From assembly GCF_002835995.1 (NCBI RefSeq), contig NZ_PJBZ01000069.1, positions 58,043-122,042 of the forward strand: a stretch of 64,000 bases of DNA. Reading direction: 5' to 3'. How positions within the stretch are numbered: position 1 is the stretch's first letter; every line of letters starts with the position of its first letter. This document shows, piece by piece, positions 36,837 to 46,607 of the stretch. A program made the translations under genes and the position numbers. A model generated the notes under the pieces. It was not told the DNA's origin and did not search any database. It saw only the letters and a list, made by a program, of their open reading frames with translations. The DNA is from Psychromonas sp. Urea-02u-13 (GTDB lineage Bacteria; Pseudomonadota; Gammaproteobacteria; Enterobacterales; Psychromonadaceae).

Positions 36837-36937
36837 GTGATGTACTCCATTGGATTGTATTAATTTCATGACATAATCACATATTACTTAAAATTTGATA
36901 GTAAGCCATTTAAAAATATCAGTTTTAGATGGTTTTT

Positions 36938-37723
36938 TTAAGATGTCTTTTGGTAGCGTAAATCCTGCAAGTTGAAACCTAATGGAATATCACTTTTTAA
37001 GGTCACCAATGTTTTTGCAAGTCGTGCTTCTTGTTCATTATTTTTAACTTTACTTAGGCGTTTATCTTTTTCATTAATCGGGCTATCAAAGATACCTTGC
37101 AACGTGTTGTAATCGTGTAAGAGTGCTAATGCCCCTTTTTCTCCGACCCCATCAACGCCTTTAATCGCGCTACTCGAAATGCCAGTTATCGCCCAAAAAT
37201 CGGTTAATTTCTCAACCGGTAAACTCATCTTATTTAAGACGCGCCCTTCATCGGTATAACTATTTTGAAAATAGTCATAGATAAGTATTTGCTTATTAAG
37301 AAGCTGATAAAAGCCTTTATCGGTAGAAACGATAATAGATTTCTGGTTATTTTTGGCCATCTTAGTGGCAAGCGTCGCAATGAGATCATCGGCTTCATCT
37401 GTTTCGGTAACCAGAGATTCAATGCCAATATCAAAAAAACTGTCTTGTATGTTTTCTAAGTGCGCTTTTAACGCTGGGGGAATTGGTTTTCTTCCGTGTT
37501 TATATTGCGCATAAATTTGATGGCGCCAGCTGGGAGCATGACTATCAAAAACACAGATAACATGTGTCGGATGATGAAGATAAATTAATTTCTGTAGGGC
37601 ATTACAGGCGGTATGCGTCGTTATCTCAAGTGCTTTTTTAATATCGGCATGTTGTTTTTCTTGGATTGCATAGATACGACGAATTAAATTCATCGCATCG
37701 ATGATAAGAAGGGTTGAGGCCAT
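36938..37723 (-). CDS. xni: Flap endonuclease Xni (exonuclease IX)
   Basis: The 261-residue protein belongs to the FEN family, as does the 5' nuclease domain of DNA polymerase I. It cuts 5' flaps. Visible motifs are LLIIDAMNLIRRIYA with a metal-binding Asp, VFDSHAPSWRHQIYAQYKHGR, ETDEADDLIATLA, IVSTDKGFYQLL and the helix-hairpin-helix IKGVDGVGEKGALALL. Length equals E. coli Xni. It lies downstream of ppnN on the same strand, as in related genomes. Confidence 0.94.
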   Translation of the reverse strand: MASTLLIIDAMNLIRRIYAIQEKQHADIKKALEITTHTACNALQKLIYLHHPTHVICVFDSHAPSWRHQIYAQYKHGRKPIPPALKAHLENIQDSFFDIGIESLVTETDEADDLIATLATKMAKNNQKSIIVSTDKGFYQLLNKQILIYDYFQNSYTDEGRVLNKMSLPVEKLTDFWAITGISSSAIKGVDGVGEKGALALLHDYNTLQGIFDSPINEKDKRLSKVKNNEQEARLAKTLVTLKSDIPLGFNLQDLRYQKTS

Positions 37724-37813
37724 TTAAATTGATTCCATCAAAAGCTTTACTAGTTGAGGTGAACTAGCTTATTTTATCCAGTAAGATTAAGCCACCTTTT
37801 AGTGGCCTTAATA

Positions 37814-39169
37814 TTAGCTAATTATCTTATAACATGGCGTATAGACTGTGCCTGGTAGCTTCATTCTTCCCTGTTTTATAAAACTTTCTAATAAAACGTC
37901 CACTTTTTTCATTAGCTTTTTTTCGCCTTTGATCTGGAAAGGGCCGAATTCTTCAATGGATTTAATACCTTCATCTTTCACATTACCGCCAACAATACCC
38001 GAAAATACACGGCGTAAATTAGACGCTAACTCTTGCACTGGCTGTTCTTTATTTAAGACTAAGCTCGCCATGTTTTCATGATTGGGAATAAAAGGGTATT
38101 GAAAAGGTTCGTCAATTTTAAGTGACCAGTTAAATGAATAAGCATCACCAATGGCACGGCGATATTCAGTCACTTTATGCATTGCTCTTTTGATCACTTG
38201 AGCGACAAGCGCGGGGTCATCAATAATAATTTGGTAGTGGTGACGTGCATCATCCCCTAAGGTATCACCGACAAATTGATCGATCGCTTTAAAGTAAGGT
38301 TCGCTTTCTTTAGGGCCGGTTAAAATGATAGGCATGGGTTGACGCTTATTTTCCGGGTGCATCATGATGCCAAGAATATATAAAAGCTCTTCGGCAGTGC
38401 CTGGGCCACCGGGGAAGATGACAATACTATGTGCAATACGCACAAAGGCTTCAAGACGTTTTTCAATGTCAGGTAATATAACCAGTTCATTGACAATAGG
38501 GTTTGGTGGCTCAGCCGCTATGATGCCGGGCTCAGTTAAGCCAATATAACGGCCATCATTAACACGTTGCTTAGCATGGCCAACTGTTGCGCCTTTCATT
38601 GGGCCTTCCATTGCACCGGGGCCACAGCCAGTACAGATATTAAGCTCGCGTAATCCTAGTTGACTACCGACTTCGCGGGTATAGTTAAACTCTATATCAT
38701 TGATTGAGTGACCGCCCCAACAAACGACGATATTAGGCTCAATGCCCGCTTTTAAAATATTTGCGTTACGTAAAATGGAAAACACTAAACTGGTGATCTG
38801 AGAGCTTTCATCTTCTTTTTTTTCAGCGGTGATCTCAAGGCGAGTATCAACATAAAGTAGGTCTCTTAACACAGAGAAAAGGTGCTCTTGAATGCCTTTT
38901 ATTAACTCGCCATCAATGAATGCTTCTTCGGGTGGGTTTTGTAATTCAATTTTTACACCACGTTCTTGGTGTAAAACGTTAATCTTAAAGTCTTTATACT
39001 TTTCTAATATCTCTTTACTGCTATCGGTATGGCTACCTGAGTTAAGGACGGCCAAAGAACAATTACGAAAAAGTTGGTAAATTTCACTTGAAGCAGATTC
39101 TTGAAGTTGATTGACTTCAAGTTGTGAGAGTAGTGCCATGCTGCCAACGGGATTAATATGAGAGATCAT
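37814..39169 (-). CDS. ppnN: Pyrimidine/purine nucleotide 5'-monophosphate nucleosidase
   Basis: PpnN (formerly YgdH) cleaves nucleotide monophosphates to base and ribose 5-phosphate and, in E. coli, is activated by (p)ppGpp. The LOG-like core is visible: [17 protein letters not shown] and [16 protein letters not shown]. The N-terminal [15 protein letters not shown] and the C-terminal domain also match. The start at 39169 (451 residues, [11 protein letters not shown]) is chosen from E. coli alignment and AGGAAA 4-5 bases upstream. The longer frame adds 15 non-homologous residues. Confidence 0.95.
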   Translation of the reverse strand: MISHINPVGSMALLSQLEVNQLQESASSEIYQLFRNCSLAVLNSGSHTDSSKEILEKYKDFKINVLHQERGVKIELQNPPEEAFIDGELIKGIQEHLFSVLRDLLYVDTRLEITAEKKEDESSQITSLVFSILRNANILKAGIEPNIVVCWGGHSINDIEFNYTREVGSQLGLRELNICTGCGPGAMEGPMKGATVGHAKQRVNDGRYIGLTEPGIIAAEPPNPIVNELVILPDIEKRLEAFVRIAHSIVIFPGGPGTAEELLYILGIMMHPENKRQPMPIILTGPKESEPYFKAIDQFVGDTLGDDARHHYQIIIDDPALVAQVIKRAMHKVTEYRRAIGDAYSFNWSLKIDEPFQYPFIPNHENMASLVLNKEQPVQELASNLRRVFSGIVGGNVKDEGIKSIEEFGPFQIKGEKKLMKKVDVLLESFIKQGRMKLPGTVYTPCYKIIS

Positions 39170-39382
39170 AAGATTTCCTCGGGTGAGCGATAAAGAGGGG
39201 TTATCAGGTACCATTTAAGGTGTTTACTTGGATGTGAGGGGCTCTGCTTAGCGTTGTGACTGCTTGCTAGCGCTTTACATCATAAATGATAATGAAACTA
39301 TGCTTATTAGATTATGCTTATTAAAGAATAAGCATAATCTAGATTGGCTAACATGCTAATTTTTCAGGTGAAAACTGTGCAC

Positions 39383-40843
39383 TCACTCTTTTTCAAAACA
39401 AACAACTTGGTCTCGACCATTACCTTTAGCATGGTATAACGCTTGATCTGCTCGTTCAAAAGCACTATCAAGATCATCTGTTTGACAAAAGCTAGTACAG
39501 CCCACTGAAATAGTTATACTGATACTTTGTTTTTTAAATTTAAACGGTATCTTCTTGATTGTTTGGCAAAGCTTTTCTAGTGTAAGTTGACTTTGTTCAG
39601 TGGTTATTTCAGGTAATAAAATAGCGAACTCTTCACCACCATAACGTGCAATGAAATCAGTATTACGTATCGATTTTTGCAGCGTTTGTGCAATGACATT
39701 TAATACTTTATCACCGGCTAAATGACCAAAGGTATCGTTAATCACTTTAAACTTATCGATATCAATCACCGCAATGTTTAACGGGTGCTGGTAACGTTGG
39801 TAGCGCGTAAACTCAACTTGTAAACGCTCGCTCCAAGCCGCACGATTTGGAATTTTAGTTAAAAAATCAATATGCAGTTGTTTGCTTTGCTGCTTTAGTG
39901 TTTTTTGATAATTGTTGGTTTCATTTTGTAGCTCTTTTATTTGTCTTGCCATACCTTGGAATTGTTGACGAACTTGTTGTTCTTTTTCATCTTCTCTTGA
40001 TTGAATCATATCCTCCACATTTTCAACATAATCGAAAATATGTTTCTGCAAGGAGATAAGATCAACGCTATTCTGTGTTTCTTTTTTAAGTGCTATTGAT
40101 TGTTTTTGAATGCTTTTTACGCATTTATCTTGTTTTTCAAAAGCGGATTCTGCTAATTTTATATTTTTAGAGAAATTCAAATAAAACTGAGTCAGGCTGT
40201 CATTGAGGGTATATAAAAAGTGGCGTGAAGAACGGCGTTCTTCGCGCGTGCTATCGATAATAATTGAGATGATTTCTAAACAATATAAGGGTAATGCATT
40301 GGCATTATTTTCATTAGAAATCTTTTTTCTGATTGCTTCTAATTTCTTTATGTACGCTGTGCCTACATCAAGATTAAGAATAACCTGCTGTAATTCATCA
40401 CAAATATTATTAACGAGTGGTGCATTAGTTGCACATGGAGATGCATCTTTATTTTTATTTAGCTCAATGACAACACGTTGGTAAATTTTAATTATATTGC
40501 TTAATTCACTGTGATGCTCAATGATCGAGTAGGGCTGTGAAATGCTTTTAGAGGCTTCTATTTTTTGGTTAATTTGATCTGATAAATGGGATAATTTTTG
40601 CAGTTGTAATTGAGATTGAGAAACAATTAAACGCCCTTCAGATAAGGTGTCTTCGATAGGCGCTGGGAGCTCAGAAATTTGCGTAATACATTCATCGTAA
40701 AGTGATTCTGTAATCGTGTCGGAGTTGCTGTTTTGTAATTTTTTTAAGAAAGAAATTTTATATTTATCAAACGCTTTGTCTTGGCGAGCAATGCGCTTTA
40801 ATAGCTGTTGTAGTAGTTTTAAGGCAGCTATAGGGGAATGCAT
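39383..40843 (-). CDS. Soluble GGDEF diguanylate cyclase with coiled-coil N-terminus
   Basis: The 486-residue protein has no membrane segment. Residues 1 to about 320 are helical with coiled-coil character (for example 270-320, QVRQQFQGMARQIKELQ), and the GGDEF domain follows. The active site is GGEEF at 402-406 and an RxxD inhibitory site, RNTD, is at 393-396, so it should be active and product-inhibited. The N-terminal region is not matched to a known sensor. It lies between ppnN and a degenerate GGDEF gene on the same strand. Confidence 0.9.
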   Translation of the reverse strand: MHSPIAALKLLQQLLKRIARQDKAFDKYKISFLKKLQNSNSDTITESLYDECITQISELPAPIEDTLSEGRLIVSQSQLQLQKLSHLSDQINQKIEASKSISQPYSIIEHHSELSNIIKIYQRVVIELNKNKDASPCATNAPLVNNICDELQQVILNLDVGTAYIKKLEAIRKKISNENNANALPLYCLEIISIIIDSTREERRSSRHFLYTLNDSLTQFYLNFSKNIKLAESAFEKQDKCVKSIQKQSIALKKETQNSVDLISLQKHIFDYVENVEDMIQSREDEKEQQVRQQFQGMARQIKELQNETNNYQKTLKQQSKQLHIDFLTKIPNRAAWSERLQVEFTRYQRYQHPLNIAVIDIDKFKVINDTFGHLAGDKVLNVIAQTLQKSIRNTDFIARYGGEEFAILLPEITTEQSQLTLEKLCQTIKKIPFKFKKQSISITISVGCTSFCQTDDLDSAFERADQALYHAKGNGRDQVVCFEKE

Positions 40844-40987
40844 AATATTTATTCCATTAATTTATAGTTATTATTATGGTTGTTAGCAAGTGTTGAAAGG
40901 GGAGCTAACGGCATTTAGCAAATAGTAATTATTATTAATAAAGCACTAATGTGCAAGCTTAGTCAGTAAGATAAATGACAAAATGCG

Positions 40988-43198
40988 TCATTTATCTAAC
41001 TCTGGCCAATAAAAGGTGTGGTTCTGATGGCTACTGTTTATTTTTACTACGCCTTTTTGAATCGCCAGTTGTCCCAGCGTCCATAAATCCCCATCAAAAA
41101 AGGCCGGTTGTAAGTTATCAATGGCATATAATTCAAGCCAGCTATTCCCCTGATAATGATCTCGTAGCTGGCTAGCACCAAATAAAGCCAGACTACTGAG
41201 GTTTAGCATACGTGTTGGGGTGATCGCTCTGCTGACATTATTCAAAAATGGAAAAGCCACTATACCAATTGAAATGTTATTGGGTAAATCATATTTTTCA
41301 GTAAATAACATGAAAAATTGTTCTATTTTCACAGTGAAGTCTTGCGCACTTTGGTGGCCTTTCTGTTTACTAATAAACAGAATTTGATTGTCCCTAATTT
41401 GAAAAATATCGGCACTATTAGTAAAGAAAATAGTCAGTGCTTGGCCCAATTTTCTTTCCAGTTTTGCGCCTGAAAATATACCTGATAATTCATTTAACTG
41501 GGACAAAAAAGGAATGTTGACCAAGGCGTAATAGAGAGGCTCATCGTGATAAATATAGTTAAATTCATTGCCTTGCGCCTGTTGCGAAGGTAATTTTGTA
41601 CGTGGATGAAAACTGAGTTGACGCTGTGAGCGGCTGTCTGATTCGGTGAGTTTTCTATTACAAATTAGAATGTAAAAGAAGCTTAAGAGAGAAATTACCA
41701 GTAGCGTGATTGCACCATAGGTCAATGTTTTGAAACGTGCATTGGTATTCTGTAGATCATTATTTTCTATTTCGAGTTGTCTTTGCTGCTGTGTTCGCTC
41801 TACTAATTGCAGTTGCTCGTTAATCTGTAACTGTTGCAAAGTAAACAAGCGCTCTTTAATGCTATTTTGTAACGCATGGAAATTTTTAAAATGCAAAATG
41901 GCTTGTTGATGGTTACCTGTTATTTCGTAACTGGATGCAAGCATCTCAAATGCCTGAACACGTAAGGTTGGGTAATTACCCGCAGACAAACGTAATATTT
42001 TTTCAAGCTGTAAAATAGCCAGAGCGGGATCATCATTAATGATATTAAGACGAGCAAGTAACAGTAAGCTTTCTATTTGGTAACGCACTTCTTTTAAACG
42101 CGTAAAGTGGTAACGCGCATTTTGTAAATATTTTTGCGCTAATAAGCGTTCTTTTTGTTTGTCTTTATTCGTGACATGGCCACTGTAAGTGCGTCCTAAT
42201 TCAAGGTAAATATGTGCAAGTAAGCTACTGTTTTTCTTGTTTTGAATTAATTCCAAGGCATTAAATAAGTAGATCAGCGCTTGGTTTTTTTCATTGTTTT
42301 GTTTTTTTAGTATGGCGAGCTGAATCAAGCTACCCGCTTGTTTAATCGTGTTATTTGTTTGTATATATAACTCAACACGACGACTGGCAAAGTCGATAGC
42401 ACGACTGAAAAGATGTTTTTTCTGATAGAGGTCGGCAATGCTTTTTTTAGCTTGTCCACTTAGCTTGATAAAATTGTGCTTCTCTGCAAGTTTGTCTGCT
42501 GTAAATAAATTTGAGACCGCGAGTTGTTGCTGATTTATTTTTTCGTAATAAAGCCCGTAATAATAGGTTAACCATCCATGTAGTTTGGTATTTTGTTTGT
42601 TTTTTAACAGTGTCTTAGCGCTCTCTAAAGCAAGGTTAGCACTACGGTATTGATTACTTTGCAAGGAAAGCTTAGTAATCGTTAAGAGTAGCTGCACTTC
42701 TAAATTAGGTGCATTGACAAAAGGGGATGCCTCCAATTTTTTCAAGCTGGTGGTAAATATTTTTATCAATAATTGATTACTAAATTCGAGGCGTTTCTCT
42801 TCGGGAATTTCAGAGGCTAATATATTTAATGTACGTAGCTGCTCATGAGAAAAAGTCTGCTGTTTTAATAGGCTAGAGAGTAAAAGGTAAGCTTGTTGAT
42901 ATTCTTCGATTTGTGCATAACAGAAGGCTAATAATTGTACCGGCAAGGCACCATTGTTAGCCAACTCATCACTCTCGTCAGTAATTGGCGCCGAATTCAT
43001 ATCAAAGGCTTGTTGGTTTTTAATATAACCTTTGCTTGTTTCAATACAAATTTCAGGAGCTTTGTAACGGCCATGGTACGCATTTTTTAAAGGCGCAGGA
43101 ATATGAGCATCGAGCAACTCTATCGCTAAAATCGCGGGGGAGAAGGATAGCAATAAATAAGCGAAAAAAGCGGTTAGACAATGCGTGATATATCTCAT
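40988..43198 (-). CDS. Exported TPR protein with a degenerate GGDEF domain
   Basis: The protein of about 736 residues has a signal peptide, a periplasmic array of TPR-like helices (about 80-470), one membrane helix near 510-530 and a cytosolic C-terminal domain. That domain fits the GGDEF outline (YALVNIPFLSQLNELSG, then NNISIGIVAFPF), but the active-site GG(D/E)EF is replaced by an RDNQ sequence, so it cannot be catalytic in the usual way. It may bind c-di-GMP or act as a partner or scaffold. ATG at 43198 is preferred over TTG at 43207. It sits 17 bases after queF. Confidence 0.75.
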   Translation of the reverse strand: MRYITHCLTAFFAYLLLSFSPAILAIELLDAHIPAPLKNAYHGRYKAPEICIETSKGYIKNQQAFDMNSAPITDESDELANNGALPVQLLAFCYAQIEEYQQAYLLLSSLLKQQTFSHEQLRTLNILASEIPEEKRLEFSNQLLIKIFTTSLKKLEASPFVNAPNLEVQLLLTITKLSLQSNQYRSANLALESAKTLLKNKQNTKLHGWLTYYYGLYYEKINQQQLAVSNLFTADKLAEKHNFIKLSGQAKKSIADLYQKKHLFSRAIDFASRRVELYIQTNNTIKQAGSLIQLAILKKQNNEKNQALIYLFNALELIQNKKNSSLLAHIYLELGRTYSGHVTNKDKQKERLLAQKYLQNARYHFTRLKEVRYQIESLLLLARLNIINDDPALAILQLEKILRLSAGNYPTLRVQAFEMLASSYEITGNHQQAILHFKNFHALQNSIKERLFTLQQLQINEQLQLVERTQQQRQLEIENNDLQNTNARFKTLTYGAITLLVISLLSFFYILICNRKLTESDSRSQRQLSFHPRTKLPSQQAQGNEFNYIYHDEPLYYALVNIPFLSQLNELSGIFSGAKLERKLGQALTIFFTNSADIFQIRDNQILFISKQKGHQSAQDFTVKIEQFFMLFTEKYDLPNNISIGIVAFPFLNNVSRAITPTRMLNLSSLALFGASQLRDHYQGNSWLELYAIDNLQPAFFDGDLWTLGQLAIQKGVVKINSSHQNHTFYWPELDK

Positions 43199-43215
43199 AA
43201 GAACCAATCTGAGGC

Positions 43216-44085
43216 TTATTGACGTAATAAGCGAATGTTATTTAAACTGTTGTTTTTATTTTCGTTATTTTCAGTACAACGATACGGGTTAATATCTAAA
43301 CCACCTCGGCGAGTATAACGTGCATAAACTGAAAGCGAATCAATTTGTCCGAATTTCATGAGGTCACAATAGATTCTTTCCACACATTGTTCATGGAATT
43401 CATTATGTTGGCGAAATGAGATAAGGTAACGTAATAGTTTTTCTTGGTCTATTTGCTTGCCGGTATAGATGATTTCTACACTGCCCCAATCCGGTTGATT
43501 GGTGATCAAACAGTTAGACTTTAAAAGGTTAGAGTAAAGCGTTTCTGTGACCGTTTCTGATGAGCATAAGTCGGTTAATATTTTTGCTTCAAAATGATAT
43601 TCGTCAACTTCTATATCTAAATCATCGATACAAGTACCAGCAAAGATTCCCAATTTTTCTGGGAAAATGCTCATATCACCTTGTAATTCAACGCTAACCA
43701 ATTTATTTGCACAGGCCGAAAGGTCGTCGATTAAACACTGCTGAACGGCTTCTAAACTGTCGAATTTACTTTGATTAAAACTGTTTAGGTACAATTTGAA
43801 CGATTTAGATTCAATTAAGTTTTCACTATCAAAAGGTACTTTTAGCACACCCGTTGCAACTATTGGTTTGCCTTTGCTGTTTAACCACGACAATTCATAA
43901 ATATTCCATAAGTCACATCCTACAAAAGGTAAGGACTCTGCTGTTAATGCCAGCTCATCTCGATTTAAACTACGAGGCACGCCTTGCAATAAACTGACAT
44001 CATATTGGCTTTTATATTCTGTCGCTTGTCCAAGTGATAGGTTTTGTAGTGCAGGTGATTTTTCGTAGAGTGGCTTCTTTGTCAT
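43216..44085 (-). CDS. queF: NADPH-dependent 7-cyano-7-deazaguanine reductase
   Basis: QueF reduces preQ0 to preQ1 in queuosine biosynthesis. This is the long bimodular type (289 residues). The QueF motif [14 protein letters not shown] lies at 91-104. The nucleophile C192 and proton donor D199 are in [29 protein letters not shown] near the end helps close the active site. It is divergent from syd, as in E. coli and Vibrio. Confidence 0.96.
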   Translation of the reverse strand: MTKKPLYEKSPALQNLSLGQATEYKSQYDVSLLQGVPRSLNRDELALTAESLPFVGCDLWNIYELSWLNSKGKPIVATGVLKVPFDSENLIESKSFKLYLNSFNQSKFDSLEAVQQCLIDDLSACANKLVSVELQGDMSIFPEKLGIFAGTCIDDLDIEVDEYHFEAKILTDLCSSETVTETLYSNLLKSNCLITNQPDWGSVEIIYTGKQIDQEKLLRYLISFRQHNEFHEQCVERIYCDLMKFGQIDSLSVYARYTRRGGLDINPYRCTENNENKNNSLNNIRLLRQ

Positions 44086-44206
44086 GGTAATTTATTTCTC
44101 AGTGTTTAAAAACAGTTCAAACTTTTATAGGAAGTTGAAGTTCCGCACAGATTCATATCTGTGTACAATAAACCCATTGTAACTAATTAAAAGAAATTTT
44201 CGAGCA

Positions 44207-44764
44207 ATGAATAATACAATAAAAACAGCACTCTTTGATCTCTTCGAACGTAATGCACAAATTTGGAAATCTGAGAAGGGTACTTTGCCTCAACAGCAAT
44301 TTGATGCAGAGTGGCAATCGTCTTGCGAACAAGAGAAAATAGCCGATGGCTTAGTCACTTGGTCTCCTGTCGAACGTGATATAGAACTCACTCTAAGCAA
44401 TATTGAAGATGCGCTTGAGGTAAAATTGCACCCTAGTATTCATCAGTTATTTTGCTCGTATTATGCCGATGGCATAACGTGTTTGTTTGATGGCCATCCG
44501 GTTGATCTGATTCAAGTATGGAATGAAGATGACTTCAAACTATTACAAGAAAATATGATTGCACATTTTATGATGCAAAAAAGACTCAAGAAACCTGCCT
44601 CTATGTTTATCGCAAGTTGCAGCGATGAAATGCAGGTTATCTCGATTTTAAATGAAACCGGTGAAGTACAATTGGAGACATTAGGTAAAAAGCAGGAGGC
44701 GGTATTAGCGCCAAATATTGAAACGTTTATCAATAACCTGCAACCTGTTATTAATTCTTTGTAA
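44207..44764 (+). CDS. syd: SecY-interacting protein Syd
   Basis: The 185-residue peripheral protein binds the cytosolic face of SecY and is thought to check SecYEG assembly. Typical segments are WSPVERDIELTLSNIEDALEVKLHPSIHQLFCSYYADGI, of which WSPVERD is the best signature, and the WNEDDFKLLQENMIAHFMMQ region. Length and synteny with queF agree. Its last 14 bases overlap the end of the convergent YcxB-like gene. Confidence 0.92.
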   Translation: MNNTIKTALFDLFERNAQIWKSEKGTLPQQQFDAEWQSSCEQEKIADGLVTWSPVERDIELTLSNIEDALEVKLHPSIHQLFCSYYADGITCLFDGHPVDLIQVWNEDDFKLLQENMIAHFMMQKRLKKPASMFIASCSDEMQVISILNETGEVQLETLGKKQEAVLAPNIETFINNLQPVINSL

Positions 44765-45245
44765 CGGGCATTACGGCTTCAATTTTTGATTTGATAAAGG
44801 CGATAACTTCATCATTTAAGCTACTTTTAGAAAGGTAGCTTTGACCGCCTTTTTTGAGTTTTAGCATCAGTCCAGCTGGTGTTTCTACAACTGTTTCAAT
44901 ATCTTGCCAAGTGAAGCTTTGGTTTTGATATAAGCTGATAATCTTAATTTCATTATCGTCAATCGACAGGGTAATTTTATTACCAGAATTTTTACTCCAC
45001 ATCTGTCTTGATAACCACCACGCTTTACCATATTTAAAGCTAAAAAATTCCACAAAAGCCAAACCAACAAAAAACAGCCCAACAGCAACGGATTGATCCG
45101 TCATGATCATAATTAAAAAACCGAAAGCAACTAAAGCCCCAATGAATTTATAGCGAATTTTCTTAGCGGGATTAAGCAATGCAGATTGTTCATAACATTC
45201 TGAAAAGTGCGCGCGATCAAGCGTAAAGTGAGTGGTAAATTGCAT
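44751..45245 (-). CDS. YcxB-like small membrane protein
   Basis: The 164-residue protein has two adjacent membrane helices near residues 32-68, then a C-terminal beta-rich domain (KITLSIDDNEIKIIS ... FTWQDIETVVETPAGLML) that resembles the YcxB C-terminal fold. The role is unknown. It overlaps syd tail to tail and is transcribed away from metC, about 100 bases upstream. Confidence 0.7.
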   Translation of the reverse strand: MQFTTHFTLDRAHFSECYEQSALLNPAKKIRYKFIGALVAFGFLIMIMTDQSVAVGLFFVGLAFVEFFSFKYGKAWWLSRQMWSKNSGNKITLSIDDNEIKIISLYQNQSFTWQDIETVVETPAGLMLKLKKGGQSYLSKSSLNDEVIAFIKSKIEAVMPVTKN

Positions 45246-45349
45246 TGTTTTCCTTTGGCGTAAGATATGCGTTTTTGGTTGTGTTTAAAATATAATGAGA
45301 TGTTAATATTACTGGGTAATTATAACTAATTTAACACTGGAAGGCACCG

Positions 45350-46522
45350 ATGAAAAAAGAAACACAAATTGTTAGCTTAGGTCGTGATAAAAAATGGACT
45401 AAAGGTGTGGTTAATCCACCTGTATTTCGTGCTTCAACCATGCTTTTTGAAACTATGGAAGAGATGCGTTTTGCCAGTAAAAACAAAACCAATGGTGAAA
45501 TGTTTTACGGACGCCGTGGTGGCCCGACTCACTTTGCCTTTCAAGCTGCCATTGCTGAATTAGAAGGCGGTGTTGGTACGGCGCTTTACCCATCAGGCTC
45601 TGCCGCTATTAGTGGTTGTCTATTATCTTTTTTAAAGGCGGGCGACCATCTTTTAATGGTTGATAATGCTTATGAACCTACGCGCGCTTTATGTGATGGG
45701 CTACTGGCTGGTTTTGGTGTTGAAACAACTTATTATGACCCACTGATCGGTGCAGGCATTAAAGATCTTATTCAAGAAAATACCAAAGTATTATTTTTAG
45801 AATCGCCTGGTTCTGTGACCATGGAAATTCAAGATGTGCCAACATTAAGCCAAATAGCACACGATCATAATATGATTGTTATGCTTGATAATACTTGGGC
45901 ATCTCCTATTAACTCTCGTCCATTTGAAATGGGTGTAGATATTTCTATTCAAGCAGCCACTAAATATATTGTCGGCCATTCTGATGTCATGATGGGCACG
46001 GCAACGTCTAATGAAAAACATTGGGAACAGCTGCGTGAAAACAGTTACCTAATGGGTCAATGCACTTCGCCGGATGATGTTTATCTAGCAAGTCGTGGTT
46101 TACGCACATTAAGTGTACGTATGAATCAACATGAAAAGAATGCGCTAAAAGTAGCAAATTGGTTAGCGACACGTCCAGAGGTTGACCATTTACGTCATCC
46201 GGCGTTTGAAACTTGTCCGGGTCATGAATTCTTTAAGCGTGATTTTAGTGCGTCAAATGGGTTATTTTCTTTTGTCTTAAAAGAAGGCAACGTAAAGTCG
46301 GTGACTGCACTTGTTGAGAATATGCACCATTTTAAAATGGGCTTTTCATGGGGCGGATACGAAAGTTTAATTCTACCTGTATTTGGTATTGAAAAATTAC
46401 GTACGGTGACAAACTGGGATAGCAAAAAACCATTAGTTCGTGTGCATATCGGTCTTGAAAATGTTGATGATTTAATTGCGGATTTAGAAGCAGGATTTGA
46501 GCGCTTTAACGCAGCGTTATAA
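45350..46522 (+). CDS. metC: Cystathionine beta-lyase MetC
   Basis: The 390-residue PLP enzyme cleaves cystathionine to homocysteine in methionine biosynthesis. FYGRRGGPTHFAFQ, DPLIGAGI, LFLESPGSVTMEIQDVP and the PLP-lysine motif SIQAATKYIVGHSD match E. coli MetC rather than MetB. The tail GGYESLILPVFGIEKLR and HIGLENVDDLIADL support it. GGAAGG precedes the ATG by 6 bases. No MetJ box was seen upstream. A strong terminator follows 4 bases after the stop. Confidence 0.95.
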   Translation: MKKETQIVSLGRDKKWTKGVVNPPVFRASTMLFETMEEMRFASKNKTNGEMFYGRRGGPTHFAFQAAIAELEGGVGTALYPSGSAAISGCLLSFLKAGDHLLMVDNAYEPTRALCDGLLAGFGVETTYYDPLIGAGIKDLIQENTKVLFLESPGSVTMEIQDVPTLSQIAHDHNMIVMLDNTWASPINSRPFEMGVDISIQAATKYIVGHSDVMMGTATSNEKHWEQLRENSYLMGQCTSPDDVYLASRGLRTLSVRMNQHEKNALKVANWLATRPEVDHLRHPAFETCPGHEFFKRDFSASNGLFSFVLKEGNVKSVTALVENMHHFKMGFSWGGYESLILPVFGIEKLRTVTNWDSKKPLVRVHIGLENVDDLIADLEAGFERFNAAL

Positions 46523-46525
46523 AAT

Positions 46526-46559
46526 AAAACAGCAGAGAATCTAATTCTCTGCTGTTTTT
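46526..46559 (+). terminator. Intrinsic terminator of metC
   Basis: AACAGCAGAGAAT pairs with ATTCTCTGCTGTT around a 3-base loop, flanked by A and T runs. It may serve both metC and the convergent diguanylate cyclase gene. Confidence 0.93.
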
Positions 46560-46607
46560 AGTAAGGTAAGCGGTTACTTAATCGCGTTTTTAGAAAAACG
46601 CTTCTTA

